NCBI RefSeq assembly: GCF_014639655.1
Contig: NZ_BMGB01000002.1
Location: 1-64,000 of the forward strand
Source: Conyzicola nivalis
GTDB taxonomy: Bacteria; Actinomycetota; Actinomycetes; Actinomycetales; Microbacteriaceae
Direction of reading: 5' to 3'
DNA: 64,000 nt
How positions within the stretch are numbered: the first letter of the stretch is position 1; each line of letters begins with the position of its first letter. The notes beneath the pieces are model-generated. The model did no database searches, was not told the DNA's origin, and was given only the letters and a program-made list of their open reading frames with translations. A program made the translations under genes and the position numbers. Shown piece by piece: positions 18,705 to 28,160 of this stretch.

Positions 18705-19733
18705 CTACGACTTGCGCACGCCGCGGTTCGCGAAGCGCTGCTGGATGAGCACCGCGATCACGATGATCGCGCCCTTGGTGATCGCCTGCACCGAGGTGTT
18801 GAGGTTGTTCTGCGTGAAGATGTTCGTGAGCACGTTGAAGATCAGGATGCCGAGGACGGTTCCGACGATCGTGCCGCGACCTCCGGCGAGCAGTGTGCCG
18901 CCGACGACGACCGCGGCGATCGCGTCGAGCTCGTAGAGCGTGCCGTGCGTCGAGGTGCCCGACGTGGTGCGGCCCGTGAGCATGATGCCGGCGATGCCGG
19001 CGGTGAGACCGCTCAGTGCGTAGAGGTAGACGATGTGTCGCTTCACGTTGATGCCGGCGAGGCGCGCGGCCTCGCGGTTGCCGCCGATGGCGACGGTGCG
19101 ACGGCCGAACGTCGTGCGGTTGAGCAGGATCCAGCCGGCGGCGGAGACGAGGATGAAGATCCACACGAGCGTCGGAACGCCCAGGAAGTTGCCGTCGGAG
19201 AACTCGAGGAAGCCGCGCACCTTCACGGTCTGGGTCGTGCGGTTCGAGAGGATCTCGGCGAAACCGCGCGCGGCGATGAGCATCGCGAGGGTGGCCATGA
19301 AGGCCACCACGTTTCCGTAGGCGATGATGATGCCGTTGATCACGCCCGCTGCGAGGCCGACGGCCAGGGCGACGATGATCATGAGCGGCCAGAACGACGC
19401 CGCCGAGGCCTGCACGGCGGCGAGCGTCGCCACCACCGACGACAGTCCGAGCACCGAGCCCACCGACAGGTCGATGCCGCCCGAGATGATCACGAAGGTC
19501 ATGCCGATCGCGAGCACGCCGGTCACCGACGCGAGCCGCACGATCGTCAGCACGTTGCTGATGCTCGTGAATCGGTCGCCGCTCGTCACCGCCCCCACGA
19601 CGATGAGCAGCAGCAACGCGATGACGAGGCCGATGTTGCGGCCGGCGGCGCTGCCGAGGAATCTGCGCAGGGTGGCGGATGCCCGATTCGAACTCGCCTG
19701 CTGTTCTTCGGGGGCTGCGGTCTGGTGGCTCAT
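18705..19733 (-). CDS. Sugar ABC transporter permease (RbsC-like)
   Basis: 342 residues with about ten hydrophobic helices. It carries the BPD_transp_2 signature region GMTFVIISGGIDLSVGSVLGLSSV, then RFGRRTVAIGGNREAARLAGI and GRTTSGTSTHGTLYELDAIAAVVVGG. These are standard for ribose/xylose/inositol-class importers. The start overlaps the stop of the ATPase gene by 4 nt. Confidence 0.93.
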   Translation of the reverse strand: MSHQTAAPEEQQASSNRASATLRRFLGSAAGRNIGLVIALLLLIVVGAVTSGDRFTSISNVLTIVRLASVTGVLAIGMTFVIISGGIDLSVGSVLGLSSVVATLAAVQASAASFWPLMIIVALAVGLAAGVINGIIIAYGNVVAFMATLAMLIAARGFAEILSNRTTQTVKVRGFLEFSDGNFLGVPTLVWIFILVSAAGWILLNRTTFGRRTVAIGGNREAARLAGINVKRHIVYLYALSGLTAGIAGIMLTGRTTSGTSTHGTLYELDAIAAVVVGGTLLAGGRGTIVGTVLGILIFNVLTNIFTQNNLNTSVQAITKGAIIVIAVLIQQRFANRGVRKS

Positions 19734-21250
19734 GCTGCGCTTCCTTTCATAACCAGGTCGAGAACGCCCGATTCGTCGATGTCTGTGGCCGCCACGATGT
19801 CGAGGGTCTCGCCCTCGGCGATCACGAGCACCCGGTCGGCGAGACCGAGCACCTCTTCTATCTCGCTCGAGACCACGACGATCGCGGTCTTCGCGGCGGA
19901 GAGCTGTCTGATCAGCGAGTAGATCTCGGCGCGCGCACCTACGTCGACGCCGCGCGTCGGCTCGTCGAGCAGCAGCACGGTCGTGCCGTGCACGAGCCAG
20001 CGGGCGAGCATGACCTTCTGCTGGTTGCCGCCGGAGAGCAGGCCGACAGCGCGGTCGGGGTCGGCGGGCCGCAGCTCGAGCGACTCGAGCTGGTTGCGCG
20101 CGGTCGACCGCTCGAGCTTCTCGTTGAGGAAACCGCCGCGGGCGAACCGGGCGAACGACGACAGGGTGACGTTGCGGTAGATCGGCTGCTCGAGGATGAG
20201 ACCCTGGCTCTTGCGCTCCTCCGGCGACAGCCCGATGCCGTTGCCGACCGAGGCGGGCACCGAGCCGCCGCGCACGGTCTTGCCCAGCACCGATACCTCC
20301 CCGGCGGTCGGTTTGATCGCGCCGTAGATCGTTTCGAGAATCTCGGAACGGCCCGAGCCGACCAGCCCGGCGAGACCGAAGATCTCGCCGGCGCGCACGC
20401 TGAACGACACCGGTTCGAAGACGCCTTTCACCGAGAGGCCCTCGACGCGGAGTACCTCCTCCGCGTCATCCGCAATCGGAACCGCCGGAGGGAAGACGTT
20501 CTCGACGTCGCGCCCCGTCATCAGGGTGATCAGTTTCGGCGTGGGGGTGTCGGCGACGGTGAGACCGCTCGCGGTGGTGCGCCCGTCTTTGATCACGGTG
20601 ATGCGGTCGCCGATCTCGCGGATCTCGGCGAGACGGTGCGAGATGTAGACGACAGCGATGCCGTCGTTCGTGAGCTCGCGCACCACTCGGAACAGGTTCT
20701 TCACCTCTTCGGAGTCGAGAACGGCGCTCGGTTCGTCCATAACGATGAGCCGGATGTCACGGGAGAGCGCCCTGGCCATGGAGACGATCTGCTTGTTGGC
20801 GGGCGAGAGGGAGCCAACCTCCCGCGACGGCGACAGGTCGCCGTGACCGAGGCGCTTCAGCAGGGCCTTCGCGCGCCGGTGGGCCTCGCGCACCTTCAGC
20901 ACTCCGCCGGTCGAGAGTTCGTGGCCCAGGAAGATGTTCTCGGCGATGGTGAGGCCGTCGACGACGTCGAGCTCCTGGTACATCGTGGCGATGCCGAGAT
21001 CGAGGGCGGCGGTCGGGTCGGCGATCGTCACACTCTCGCCGCGCCAGAGCAGTTCGCCCTGTTCGGGCGTGTAGACGCCGGCGAGAACCTTGATGAGGGT
21101 GGACTTTCCGGCGCCGTTCTGGCCGAGCACGCAGTGCACCTCGCCGGGGACTATCGAAAAGTCGACGCCCTTGAGCGCGGCGACCCCCGCGAAGGACTTT
21201 GTCACTCCGCGCACCTCGAGGAGGGGCGAACCATGGTCATCGTTGATCAT
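19730..21250 (-). CDS. Sugar ABC transporter ATP-binding protein (RbsA-like, two ABC domains)
   Basis: 506 residues with two ATPase halves. The first has Walker A GQNGAGKST at 43-51, LSPANKQIVSMARAL and Walker B LIVMDEPSAVLD. The second has the degenerate loop GLVGSGRSE typical of RbsA proteins, then LSGGNQQKVMLARWL and LLLDEPTRGVDVGA. It forms the importer with the downstream permease and, most likely, the binding protein encoded divergently at 21481. Confidence 0.95.
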   Translation of the reverse strand: MINDDHGSPLLEVRGVTKSFAGVAALKGVDFSIVPGEVHCVLGQNGAGKSTLIKVLAGVYTPEQGELLWRGESVTIADPTAALDLGIATMYQELDVVDGLTIAENIFLGHELSTGGVLKVREAHRRAKALLKRLGHGDLSPSREVGSLSPANKQIVSMARALSRDIRLIVMDEPSAVLDSEEVKNLFRVVRELTNDGIAVVYISHRLAEIREIGDRITVIKDGRTTASGLTVADTPTPKLITLMTGRDVENVFPPAVPIADDAEEVLRVEGLSVKGVFEPVSFSVRAGEIFGLAGLVGSGRSEILETIYGAIKPTAGEVSVLGKTVRGGSVPASVGNGIGLSPEERKSQGLILEQPIYRNVTLSSFARFARGGFLNEKLERSTARNQLESLELRPADPDRAVGLLSGGNQQKVMLARWLVHGTTVLLLDEPTRGVDVGARAEIYSLIRQLSAAKTAIVVVSSEIEEVLGLADRVLVIAEGETLDIVAATDIDESGVLDLVMKGSAA

Positions 21251-21480
21251 GACCGCAGGCTAGCAGAGAACGGGTGCATCTCGGCCATAACTTGTATTGA
21301 GATTTGCAGCTTTTGTTTTTAATCGGAGAAAGCTGTTCCTTTGGCGTCAGCGCTCTGCTACGTTGCATCCATTGTCGATGTGGACAGAGTGACGCGGGTC
21401 CGGCAGAGCTGCCGACGCGGGTCGCGGGTGTTTCGCGTCGGCGCCAGAGGCATCCGCATTCACCCACACTGGAGGACCAC
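21251..21480. promoter_or_regulatory. Divergent control region of the sugar cluster
   Basis: A 230-base gene-free region with an AT-rich island near 21285-21325, unlike its GC-rich surroundings. It contains the inverted repeat CAGCTTT (21307-21313) / AAAGCTG (21329-21335), a possible site for the ROK regulator encoded at 24851. Exact -10 and -35 boxes are not clear. The binding-protein gene has GGAGG ahead of its ATG. Confidence 0.4.
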
Positions 21481-22524
21481 ATGCTTTCCACCCGCTCATC
21501 GCAGCGCAAAACGCTCGCGCTCGTCGGAACCACCGTCGTGATCGCCGGGCTGCTCGCCGGCTGCACGACCGGCACCACCGACACCCCCGGCTCCGCCCCC
21601 ACGAACAACACCGAGAACGACGAGACCGGCGACACCATCGTCATCGGCTTCTCGGGCCCCGCCGCCGACCACGGCTGGCTCGGCGCCATCAACTCGGCGG
21701 CGATCGCCGAGGCCGCGAAGTACCCCGACATCGACCTTCGGGTCGCGGAGGGCACCAATGACGCGAGCCTGCAGATCAGCCAAGTCGAAGGTTTCATCAA
21801 CGACAAGGTCGACGCGATCGTGCTGCTGCCGACCGACGGCGCGGCGCTGACCGACGTGGCCACCAAGGCGATGGAGGCCGGCATCCCGGTCATCAACGTC
21901 GACCGCGAGTTCTCGTCGACGTTCGCCGCCCGGGCCACCATCCTCGGTGACAACTACGGCATGGGCGTCAGCGCCGGAACGTACATCTGCGAGCAGGTGG
22001 GCGACAACCCCGACGCCGTGATCGCGGAGATCGCCGGCATCGACTCGCTGCCGCTCACGCAGGATCGCAGCCAGGGCTTCGCCGACGCCCTCGACGACTG
22101 CGGTCTCGAAGTGTCGAACCGGGTCGCCGCCGACTTCACCGTCGCCGGCGGCGAGGCCGTCACCTCGCAGCTGCTCTCGGCCGCTCCCCAGATCGACGCC
22201 CTCTGGAACCACGACGACGACCAGGGCCTCGGCGTGCTGGCCGCGATCGAGTCGGCCGGACGCGACGAGTTCATCATGGTCGGCGGCGCCGGCTCGAAGA
22301 ACGCGATGGACCTGATCAAGTCGGGCGACAGCGTTCTCAAGGCCACGGTCATCTACCCGTCGACGCAGGCCGCCGACGGCATCCGCCTCGCCCGCCTCGT
22401 GGCACAGGGCAAGGCGCTCGGTGACCTCGTCGAGGTCGAGGTTCCCAGCCGCATCGTGCTGAACGCGCCGGTGGTCACCTCGGAGAACGTCGACAAGTAC
22501 CTGCCGACCGCGTTCGAGTCCTAG
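21481..22524 (+). CDS. Sugar ABC transporter substrate-binding lipoprotein
   Basis: 347 residues with a lipoprotein signal (hydrophobic 11-24, lipobox LLAGC with C28) and a Thr/Asn-rich linker. The periplasmic-binding-protein type 1 fold is of the RbsB class: IVIGFSGPAADHGWLGAINSAA, VDAIVLLPTDGAALTDVATKAMEAGIPVINVDREF and LWNHDDDQGLGVLAAIE. The ATG at 21481 follows GGAGG, and the reading frame extends upstream only as non-coding sequence. The sugar bound is unknown. Confidence 0.93.
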   Translation: MLSTRSSQRKTLALVGTTVVIAGLLAGCTTGTTDTPGSAPTNNTENDETGDTIVIGFSGPAADHGWLGAINSAAIAEAAKYPDIDLRVAEGTNDASLQISQVEGFINDKVDAIVLLPTDGAALTDVATKAMEAGIPVINVDREFSSTFAARATILGDNYGMGVSAGTYICEQVGDNPDAVIAEIAGIDSLPLTQDRSQGFADALDDCGLEVSNRVAADFTVAGGEAVTSQLLSAAPQIDALWNHDDDQGLGVLAAIESAGRDEFIMVGGAGSKNAMDLIKSGDSVLKATVIYPSTQAADGIRLARLVAQGKALGDLVEVEVPSRIVLNAPVVTSENVDKYLPTAFES

Positions 22525-22592
22525 AAACCACGCGTCAGGGGGGTGCGCCCGCGTCGTGAGGCGCGGGCGCACCCGTACAGAGAGGCCACGAC

Positions 22593-23786
22593 ATGTCCAC
22601 ATCCCCGCTGCGCGTCGCCATGGTCGGCCACGGGTTCATGGGCGCCGCCCACTCCCAAGGCTGGCGCACGGCCCCCCGGTTCTTCGACCTGCCGCTGCGC
22701 CCCGAGATGCGGGTGCTCGTCGGCCGCGACTCTACGGCGGCCCGGGCGGCGGCCGAGCGGTGGGGCTGGGCCGAATCGGCCACCGACTGGCGCGCGGTGC
22801 TCGAGCGTGACGACATCGACGTGATCGACATCGTCACCCCCGGAGACTCCCACGCCGAGATCGCGATCGCCGCGCTCGACGCAGGCAAGCACGTGCTGTG
22901 CGAAAAGCCGCTGGCCAACACCGTCGAGCAAGCGGTGTCGATGGCGGATGCCGCGGCTCGCGCCGCCCGCCGCGGGGTGTTCGCGATGGTGGGGTTCACC
23001 TACCGCAGGGTGCCGGCCGCCACCCTCGCGCGCGACCTGATCGCGGCGGGCCGCATCGGCGAGGTGCGCCAGGTGCGCGCAAGCTACCTGCAGGACTGGC
23101 TCGCCGACGCCGAGTCCCCGATGACCTGGCGGCTCGATAGTGCGCGTGCCGGCTCGGGCGCGCTCGGGGATATCGGGGCCCACGCCATCGATCTCGCACA
23201 GTTCATCACCGGCCTTCGCGTCGCATCCGTATCGGGAACGCTGCAGACCCTGGTCGGCGAACGTCCGCTGCTCGCCGAATCCGTCGGTCTCTCCGGCACC
23301 GCGTCGAGCGAGCGCGGCCGGGTCACCGTCGACGACGTGGCCCTGTTCACGGCGCGTTTCGGCGGCGGCGTGCTCGGCAGCTTCGAGGCGAGCCGCTTCG
23401 CGTCCGGGCGCAAGAACGCGCTGCGCGTGGAGGTGTCGGGCTCGACCGGCGCGATCGCGTTCGACCTCGAAGACCTCAACGCACTGCACGTCTTCGACGC
23501 GACGGCGCCGATCGAGACGCAGGGGTTCACGCGGGTGCTGGTGACCGAACCGCAGCACCCCTACGTCGCCGCCTGGTGGCCGGCCGGTCACCTGCTCGGC
23601 TACGAGCACGGCTTCTCGCACCAGGCCAAAGACTTCGTCGAGGCGATCGCCGCCGGCGAGCAGCCCACACCGTCGTTCGACGACGGGCTGCAGGTACAAC
23701 GCGTGCTCGAGTCGGTGGGCGCGAGTGCGCGCTCGGGCAGCTCGTGGACCGACGTGGAACCCAACGAGAAAGAGGAACGGCCATGA
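22593..23786 (+). CDS. Gfo/Idh/MocA family oxidoreductase
   Basis: 397-residue NAD(P)-dependent sugar or inositol dehydrogenase. It has the N-terminal Rossmann motif VGHGFMG, the family EKPLANT motif near 108-114 and the catalytic stretch [13 protein letters not shown] with Asp and His. GAGAGG precedes the ATG. With the isomerase gene that overlaps it, it probably oxidises and rearranges the sugar brought in by the neighbouring transporter; 3-keto-sugar chemistry is one possibility. Confidence 0.92.
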   Translation: MSTSPLRVAMVGHGFMGAAHSQGWRTAPRFFDLPLRPEMRVLVGRDSTAARAAAERWGWAESATDWRAVLERDDIDVIDIVTPGDSHAEIAIAALDAGKHVLCEKPLANTVEQAVSMADAAARAARRGVFAMVGFTYRRVPAATLARDLIAAGRIGEVRQVRASYLQDWLADAESPMTWRLDSARAGSGALGDIGAHAIDLAQFITGLRVASVSGTLQTLVGERPLLAESVGLSGTASSERGRVTVDDVALFTARFGGGVLGSFEASRFASGRKNALRVEVSGSTGAIAFDLEDLNALHVFDATAPIETQGFTRVLVTEPQHPYVAAWWPAGHLLGYEHGFSHQAKDFVEAIAAGEQPTPSFDDGLQVQRVLESVGASARSGSSWTDVEPNEKEERP

Positions 23787-24784
23787 CCCGACCCATCACG
23801 CTCTTCACCGGCCAGTGGGCCGACCTGCCGTTCGAAGAGGTCGTCAAGCTCGCCGCCGGGTGGGGTTACGACGGGCTCGAGATCGCCTGCTGGGGCGACC
23901 ACCTCGACCCGTGGCGCTGGGACGAACCCGGCTATATCGAGGGCAAGCTGGAACTGCTCGACCGCTACGGCCTGAAGGTCTGGGCGATCTCGAACCACCT
24001 CAAGGGACAGGCGGTGTGCGACGACCCGATCGACCAGCGCCACCGCGACATCCTGCCCGACATCGTCTGGGGCGACGGGGACCCGGAGGGCGTGCGCCAG
24101 CGGGCCGCCACCGAGATGCAGCACACGGCGCGGTTGGCGGCGAAGCTCGGGGTGAAGACCGTGGTGGGGTTCACGGGCTCGTCGATCTGGAAGTACGTGG
24201 CGATGTTCCCGCCCGTGTCGCAGGAGGCGATCGACGCCGGCTACCAGGACTTCGCCGACCGCTGGAACCCCATTCTCGACGTGTTCGACGAGGTGGGCGT
24301 GCGGTTCGCGCACGAGGTGCACCCGAGCGAGATCGCCTTCGACTACTGGACGACGGTGCGCACGCTCGAGGCCATCGGGCACCGCGAGGCCTTCGGGCTC
24401 AACTGGGATCCGAGCCACTTCGTCTGGCAGGACCTCGACCCGGTGAGCTTCATCTGGGATTTCAAAGACCGCATCTACCACGTCGACTGCAAAGACACGA
24501 AGAAGCGCATGGTCAACGGGCGCAACGGCCGGCTCGGTTCGCTGCTGGCCTGGGCGGATCCGCGCCGCGGCTGGGACTTCGTCTCCACCGGGCACGGCGA
24601 CGTGCCGTGGGAGGACAGCTTCCGCATGCTCAACACGATCGGGTACGACGGGCCGATCTCGGTCGAGTGGGAGGACGCCGGCATGGACAGGCTGGTCGGC
24701 GCCCCCGAGGCCCTCGAGTTCGTGAAGAAGTTCGCGTTCGATGCCCCGGATGCGGCGTTCGATGCGGCTTTCAGCTCGCGCTGA
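23783..24784 (+). CDS. Sugar phosphate isomerase/epimerase (xylose-isomerase-like TIM barrel)
   Basis: 333 residues of the AP-endonuclease-2/sugar isomerase superfamily. Metal-ligand candidates lie in [26 protein letters not shown] (Glu and His), [12 protein letters not shown] (Asp, His), HVDCKDTK and [11 protein letters not shown]. The ATG overlaps the stop of the oxidoreductase gene (ATGA). The true substrate is probably a keto-sugar made by that enzyme. Confidence 0.88.
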   Translation: MTRPITLFTGQWADLPFEEVVKLAAGWGYDGLEIACWGDHLDPWRWDEPGYIEGKLELLDRYGLKVWAISNHLKGQAVCDDPIDQRHRDILPDIVWGDGDPEGVRQRAATEMQHTARLAAKLGVKTVVGFTGSSIWKYVAMFPPVSQEAIDAGYQDFADRWNPILDVFDEVGVRFAHEVHPSEIAFDYWTTVRTLEAIGHREAFGLNWDPSHFVWQDLDPVSFIWDFKDRIYHVDCKDTKKRMVNGRNGRLGSLLAWADPRRGWDFVSTGHGDVPWEDSFRMLNTIGYDGPISVEWEDAGMDRLVGAPEALEFVKKFAFDAPDAAFDAAFSSR

Positions 24785-24850
24785 CTTCGGCTGAGGATCG
24801 ACGAATGTCTGCGGCGAATCGTGCCAACCCCGGCGTGCCACACTTGAAAC

Positions 24851-26035
24851 ATGGTTGACATCAGTCGCGGGTCGACACTCGGGGGCTCCGGGGCGAGCGA
24901 ACTGTTCCAGCTTCTGCGCGACGGTTCGCCGCGCACCCGCGCCGAACTCGCGGCGAAGACCGGGGTGGCCCGGTCCACGATCGCCCTCCGCGTCGAAGAG
25001 CTCATGAGCCTGGGGCTGGTGAGCCCGGTGGAGGACGCCCAGTCGACCGGTGGGCGACCGTCGTCGCAGTTCGCCCTCAACGCATCGGCCAAGTTCGTGC
25101 TCGCCGCCGACCTCGGCGCCACCCACGCGACCATCGCCGTCTCGAACCTCGGCGGCGCCATCGTCGGCGAGACCATGGGGTCGATCGACATCGCCGACGG
25201 TCCGCCGGTCGTGCTGAACTGGCTGATCAAGACGGCGCGCGCCCTGCTGAAGAAGCACGGGCTGCTGATGATCGATATCCTCGCGGTCGGCATCGGACTG
25301 CCCGGACCGGTTGAGCACAGCAGCGGCCGGCCGATCAACCCGCCGATCATGCCCGGCTGGGACCAGTTCGACGTCGCGGGCTTCGTGAGCGAGCAGCTCG
25401 ACGTGCCGGTGCTCGTCGACAACGACGTGAACATCATGGCGCTCGGCGAGCAGGCCTTCGGATGGCCGCAGACCGAGAACCTGCTGTTCGTGAAGGTGGG
25501 GACGGGCATCGGCGCCGGCGTCATCTCGGGCGGACGTCTGTTGCGTGGGGCACAGGGCATCGCCGGCGACATCGGACACGTGCAGATCGCGCGCGGGGCC
25601 GGTGTGGCCTGCCACTGCGGCAACCGCGGCTGCCTCGAGGCGCTCGCCTCCGGCCCGGCGATCGCGCGCACCCTGAGCGCCGCCGGCCTCGACGTCGACG
25701 GCCCCGCCGCCGTGGTCGACCTCGTCAAGCACGGCAACATCGAGGCGATCCAGGCGGTGCGGCAGGCCGGACGCGACCTCGGCGAGGTGCTCACCGCGTG
25801 CGTGAGCCTGATGAACCCCTCGGTGATCGCGGTCGGCGGGTCGATGGCGGCCGTCGGCGACCACCTCATCGCCGGCGTGCGCGAGATCATCTACACGCGG
25901 TCGATGCCTCTCGCCACGAGCAAGCTCACGATCGTGCAGTCCGCCGCGGGCGTCAATGCCGCGGTTCTGGGGGCGGGCATTCTCGCGATCCATCACGCGC
26001 TGTCGCCGGAGGGCATCGACCGGATGACCGCGTAG
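24851..26035 (+). CDS. ROK family transcriptional regulator
   Basis: 394 residues: an N-terminal winged HTH (about 14-75, LRDGSPRTRAELAAKTGVARSTIALRVEEL) followed by the ROK sugar-kinase fold with the phosphate loop LAADLGATHATIAV and the zinc motif CHCGNRGCLE. Such proteins usually repress sugar genes and release DNA on binding the sugar. Its place at the end of the cluster makes it the likely controller of 18.7-26 kb. Confidence 0.92.
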   Translation: MVDISRGSTLGGSGASELFQLLRDGSPRTRAELAAKTGVARSTIALRVEELMSLGLVSPVEDAQSTGGRPSSQFALNASAKFVLAADLGATHATIAVSNLGGAIVGETMGSIDIADGPPVVLNWLIKTARALLKKHGLLMIDILAVGIGLPGPVEHSSGRPINPPIMPGWDQFDVAGFVSEQLDVPVLVDNDVNIMALGEQAFGWPQTENLLFVKVGTGIGAGVISGGRLLRGAQGIAGDIGHVQIARGAGVACHCGNRGCLEALASGPAIARTLSAAGLDVDGPAAVVDLVKHGNIEAIQAVRQAGRDLGEVLTACVSLMNPSVIAVGGSMAAVGDHLIAGVREIIYTRSMPLATSKLTIVQSAAGVNAAVLGAGILAIHHALSPEGIDRMTA

Positions 26036-26075
26036 GGCACGCCGCCCCTGGCGCAAATGAGCCGCGTAACGTCGT

Positions 26076-26339
26076 TCAGCGAATGCTCTGCTGCTTGCCC
26101 GCGCCGGCGCCGTGGTCGGCCTCGAAGGCGGCGAGCTTGCGGCGGGCAGGGACGAGCCGGAACACGCCGCTCACCGCGAGGACCGACCCCACGCCGCCCG
26201 CACCCAACGCACTCAGTGACTCGGACCAAATGCCGCCCGTGATCGCGAAGACGACAGACGCGACCCCGAACGCGATGAAACCGATCGCCGCATTGCGTTC
26301 ACCGGCGATCTGCTGTCTCTGGCGGATAAGCGACGTCAT
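26076..26339 (-). CDS. Small membrane protein, unknown function
   Basis: 87 residues with a basic head (LIRQRQQIAGERN), two hydrophobic helices (about 19-37 and 42-61) joined by a Gly-rich turn, and a polar basic tail. ATG 26339 follows TAGGTT by 8 nt on the minus strand, a possible leaderless start; an in-frame TTG lies 9 bases further up. Confidence 0.6.
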   Translation of the reverse strand: MTSLIRQRQQIAGERNAAIGFIAFGVASVVFAITGGIWSESLSALGAGGVGSVLAVSGVFRLVPARRKLAAFEADHGAGAGKQQSIR

Positions 26340-26387
26340 AGTGAGCAAACCTATCGTCGGCGGCCCGCCCGTGCCACCAGCCGGCGC

Positions 26388-26990
26388 CTACTTCGCCAGA
26401 GCGTCGAGCACGGTGTCGATCGCCTCGCTCACGACGTCGCTTGCGTACGGTTCGGCCAGGATGGCCCGGGCCTGACGGGCGAACCGGTCGGGGTCGCCCG
26501 TTCCAGAACGCAGTGACCGCAGCGGTGCGAGGATGGCGGCGCGGCGCAACCACACGTTGTTCTCACCGATCCAACGGTCGAGCGCCACGTGCGCGCGGGT
26601 GCGGCCCGTGTCATCCAGAGCTTCGATCATCGGACCGACCACGTCCGTCGCGAGCGGATCGACGAGGGAGCGCGCGCGTCCGTCACGGATGAACCCCTCG
26701 ATGCGCGTGAGGTCGGAGTTGTCGAGCAGGGACACGTTCGACTGCAGCAGCACGACCGCGGCGAGTCGGCGCTCGAAGACCGGCGCGCCCCAGAGCTCGG
26801 AGGCCAGAGCGGTGATCTCGTCGTGCGACATGCCGCGGAACTTGCGTAACGCGTCGCGCACGGTGCCGCGGACCGCACCGACGGAGGCGCCGTACGAGCG
26901 GAGGCCGGTCGAGTCGCGGTCGTCGGCGGGCGGGCTCCACGAGGTCTCGCGCTGCAACGCCGCGTCGACGAACTCCCCGGCCTCGCTCAT
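26388..26990 (-). CDS. DNA alkylation repair protein (AlkD-like HEAT repeats)
   Basis: 200 residues of helical HEAT-like repeats with the family segment LRKFRGMSHDEITALASELWGAPVFERRLAAVVLL and later DRWIGENNVWLRRAAILAPLRSL. These contain the Trp/Asp/Arg residues that cradle flipped or extruded alkylated bases in AlkD glycosylases. It is a single leftward gene. An in-frame GTG one codon upstream (26993) is an alternative start. Confidence 0.82.
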   Translation of the reverse strand: MSEAGEFVDAALQRETSWSPPADDRDSTGLRSYGASVGAVRGTVRDALRKFRGMSHDEITALASELWGAPVFERRLAAVVLLQSNVSLLDNSDLTRIEGFIRDGRARSLVDPLATDVVGPMIEALDDTGRTRAHVALDRWIGENNVWLRRAAILAPLRSLRSGTGDPDRFARQARAILAEPYASDVVSEAIDTVLDALAK

Positions 26991-27015
26991 CACCCCATTC
27001 TCGCCCAGCTTCCCC

Positions 27016-27100
27016 GTGCCAAATGCAGGAGAAATCGACTCGAGTCACACGCTCATGCGGATCGCGGGGGTGCCGGGCGTAAATCTCCTGCATTTGGTAC
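27016..27100 (+). repeat. 85-bp inverted-end repeat element, copy B
   Basis: Left end 27016-27035 and right end 27081-27100 are the same inverted ends as copy A, with a core carrying CTCGAGTCACACGCTCATG. The element overlaps the 3' end of the leftward EamA gene, whose stop codon (27053-27055) lies inside it. Confidence 0.85.
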
Positions 27101-28069
27101 CGGCGAGGCGGTGGTGGCAGCGGTGGCGGGTGGTGCCGGGGGCGCTGGCGCGACCAGCGGTGCCGGGCCGCGATCGCCGTGCACCGCCGCGATGCCGCCG
27201 AGGATGAGCGCGCCGCCCACCAGTTGCAGCGGCGAGAGCTGCTCGCCGAGCAGCACCCACGCGAACAGCGACGCGAAGACCACCTCGAGCAGGGCGACGA
27301 AGGAGGCGAGCCGAGACCCCAGGGCGGCGGCCCCGGTGATTCCGGCCACGTAGGCGAGGGCGGTGCTGATCACCGCGACGATGAGCAGGGGGACCCACCA
27401 CGGCGCCGAGCTTCCGAACAACGGCAGGTCGCCGAAGGTCGCCGCGAAGGGCAGGAGACCCGTGGCGGAGACCAACGCGAGGACCAGCCCGCCCACGAGC
27501 AGCCCCGAGGCTGCGAGTGCTACCGGGGGAAGCCCGTCGCCGGGCTGGGCGGCGATCAGGAAGTACGCGGCACAGCCGATCGCCGCCGCGAAAGCGAAAC
27601 CGAGGCCGACCGGGTCGACGGCCTGGATGGCGCCGGGGCCGATCACGAGCAGCAGGCCGCCGACCGCGAGGGCGCAGCCGACGAGCACCAGGGCACGGGG
27701 GGCGCGACGCGTGGTCGCCCAGGCAAAACCGACGAGCAGCAGCGGCGCGAGAAACTCGACGAGCAGCGCGGTGGAGATCGGGATGGTGCGCAGCGCGGTG
27801 AAGTAGGCGAGTTGCGTGGCGGCGACGCCGACGACGCCCATGCCGAGCACGCGCCAGCGTCCGCGCCATACGGCGTTCCACCGGCCGCGGAGGGCCACGA
27901 TCGCGAGCGGGGCCAGCACGACCGACGCCGTCAGCGCGCGGGCGGCGACCGCCGCCGCCGGCGACCAGCCAGCCTCGAGGAGCGGTTTGATGAGCGCGCC
28001 CGAGGTGCCGAACGACAGGGCGGACAGGACCGCTATGCCGAGCCCGCCGAACCTCGATGAGATCGCCAT
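27053..28069 (-). CDS. EamA/RhaT family transporter
   Basis: 338 residues with ten hydrophobic helices in two EamA repeats (LSFGTSGALIKPLLEAGWSP, and later LGSRLASFVALLEVVFASLFAWVLLGEQLSP). It probably exports a metabolite. ATG 28069 has an AAGGAG site 7 nt ahead, which decides it against the in-frame ATG at 28105. The last 16 residues (PVPNAGDL...RSA) are encoded by repeat copy B, so the original C-terminus has been replaced or extended. It is divergent from a CGNR regulator gene. Confidence 0.9.
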   Translation of the reverse strand: MAISSRFGGLGIAVLSALSFGTSGALIKPLLEAGWSPAAAVAARALTASVVLAPLAIVALRGRWNAVWRGRWRVLGMGVVGVAATQLAYFTALRTIPISTALLVEFLAPLLLVGFAWATTRRAPRALVLVGCALAVGGLLLVIGPGAIQAVDPVGLGFAFAAAIGCAAYFLIAAQPGDGLPPVALAASGLLVGGLVLALVSATGLLPFAATFGDLPLFGSSAPWWVPLLIVAVISTALAYVAGITGAAALGSRLASFVALLEVVFASLFAWVLLGEQLSPLQLVGGALILGGIAAVHGDRGPAPLVAPAPPAPPATAATTASPVPNAGDLRPAPPRSA

Positions 28070-28160
28070 GCTGTCTCCTTTTGTCGGGAAGGCCTGATTC
28101 GTCATGATCTATGCTGGCTTATGCCCCTGACATTACGACCGCCGCGCGTGAGGAGTCAAC

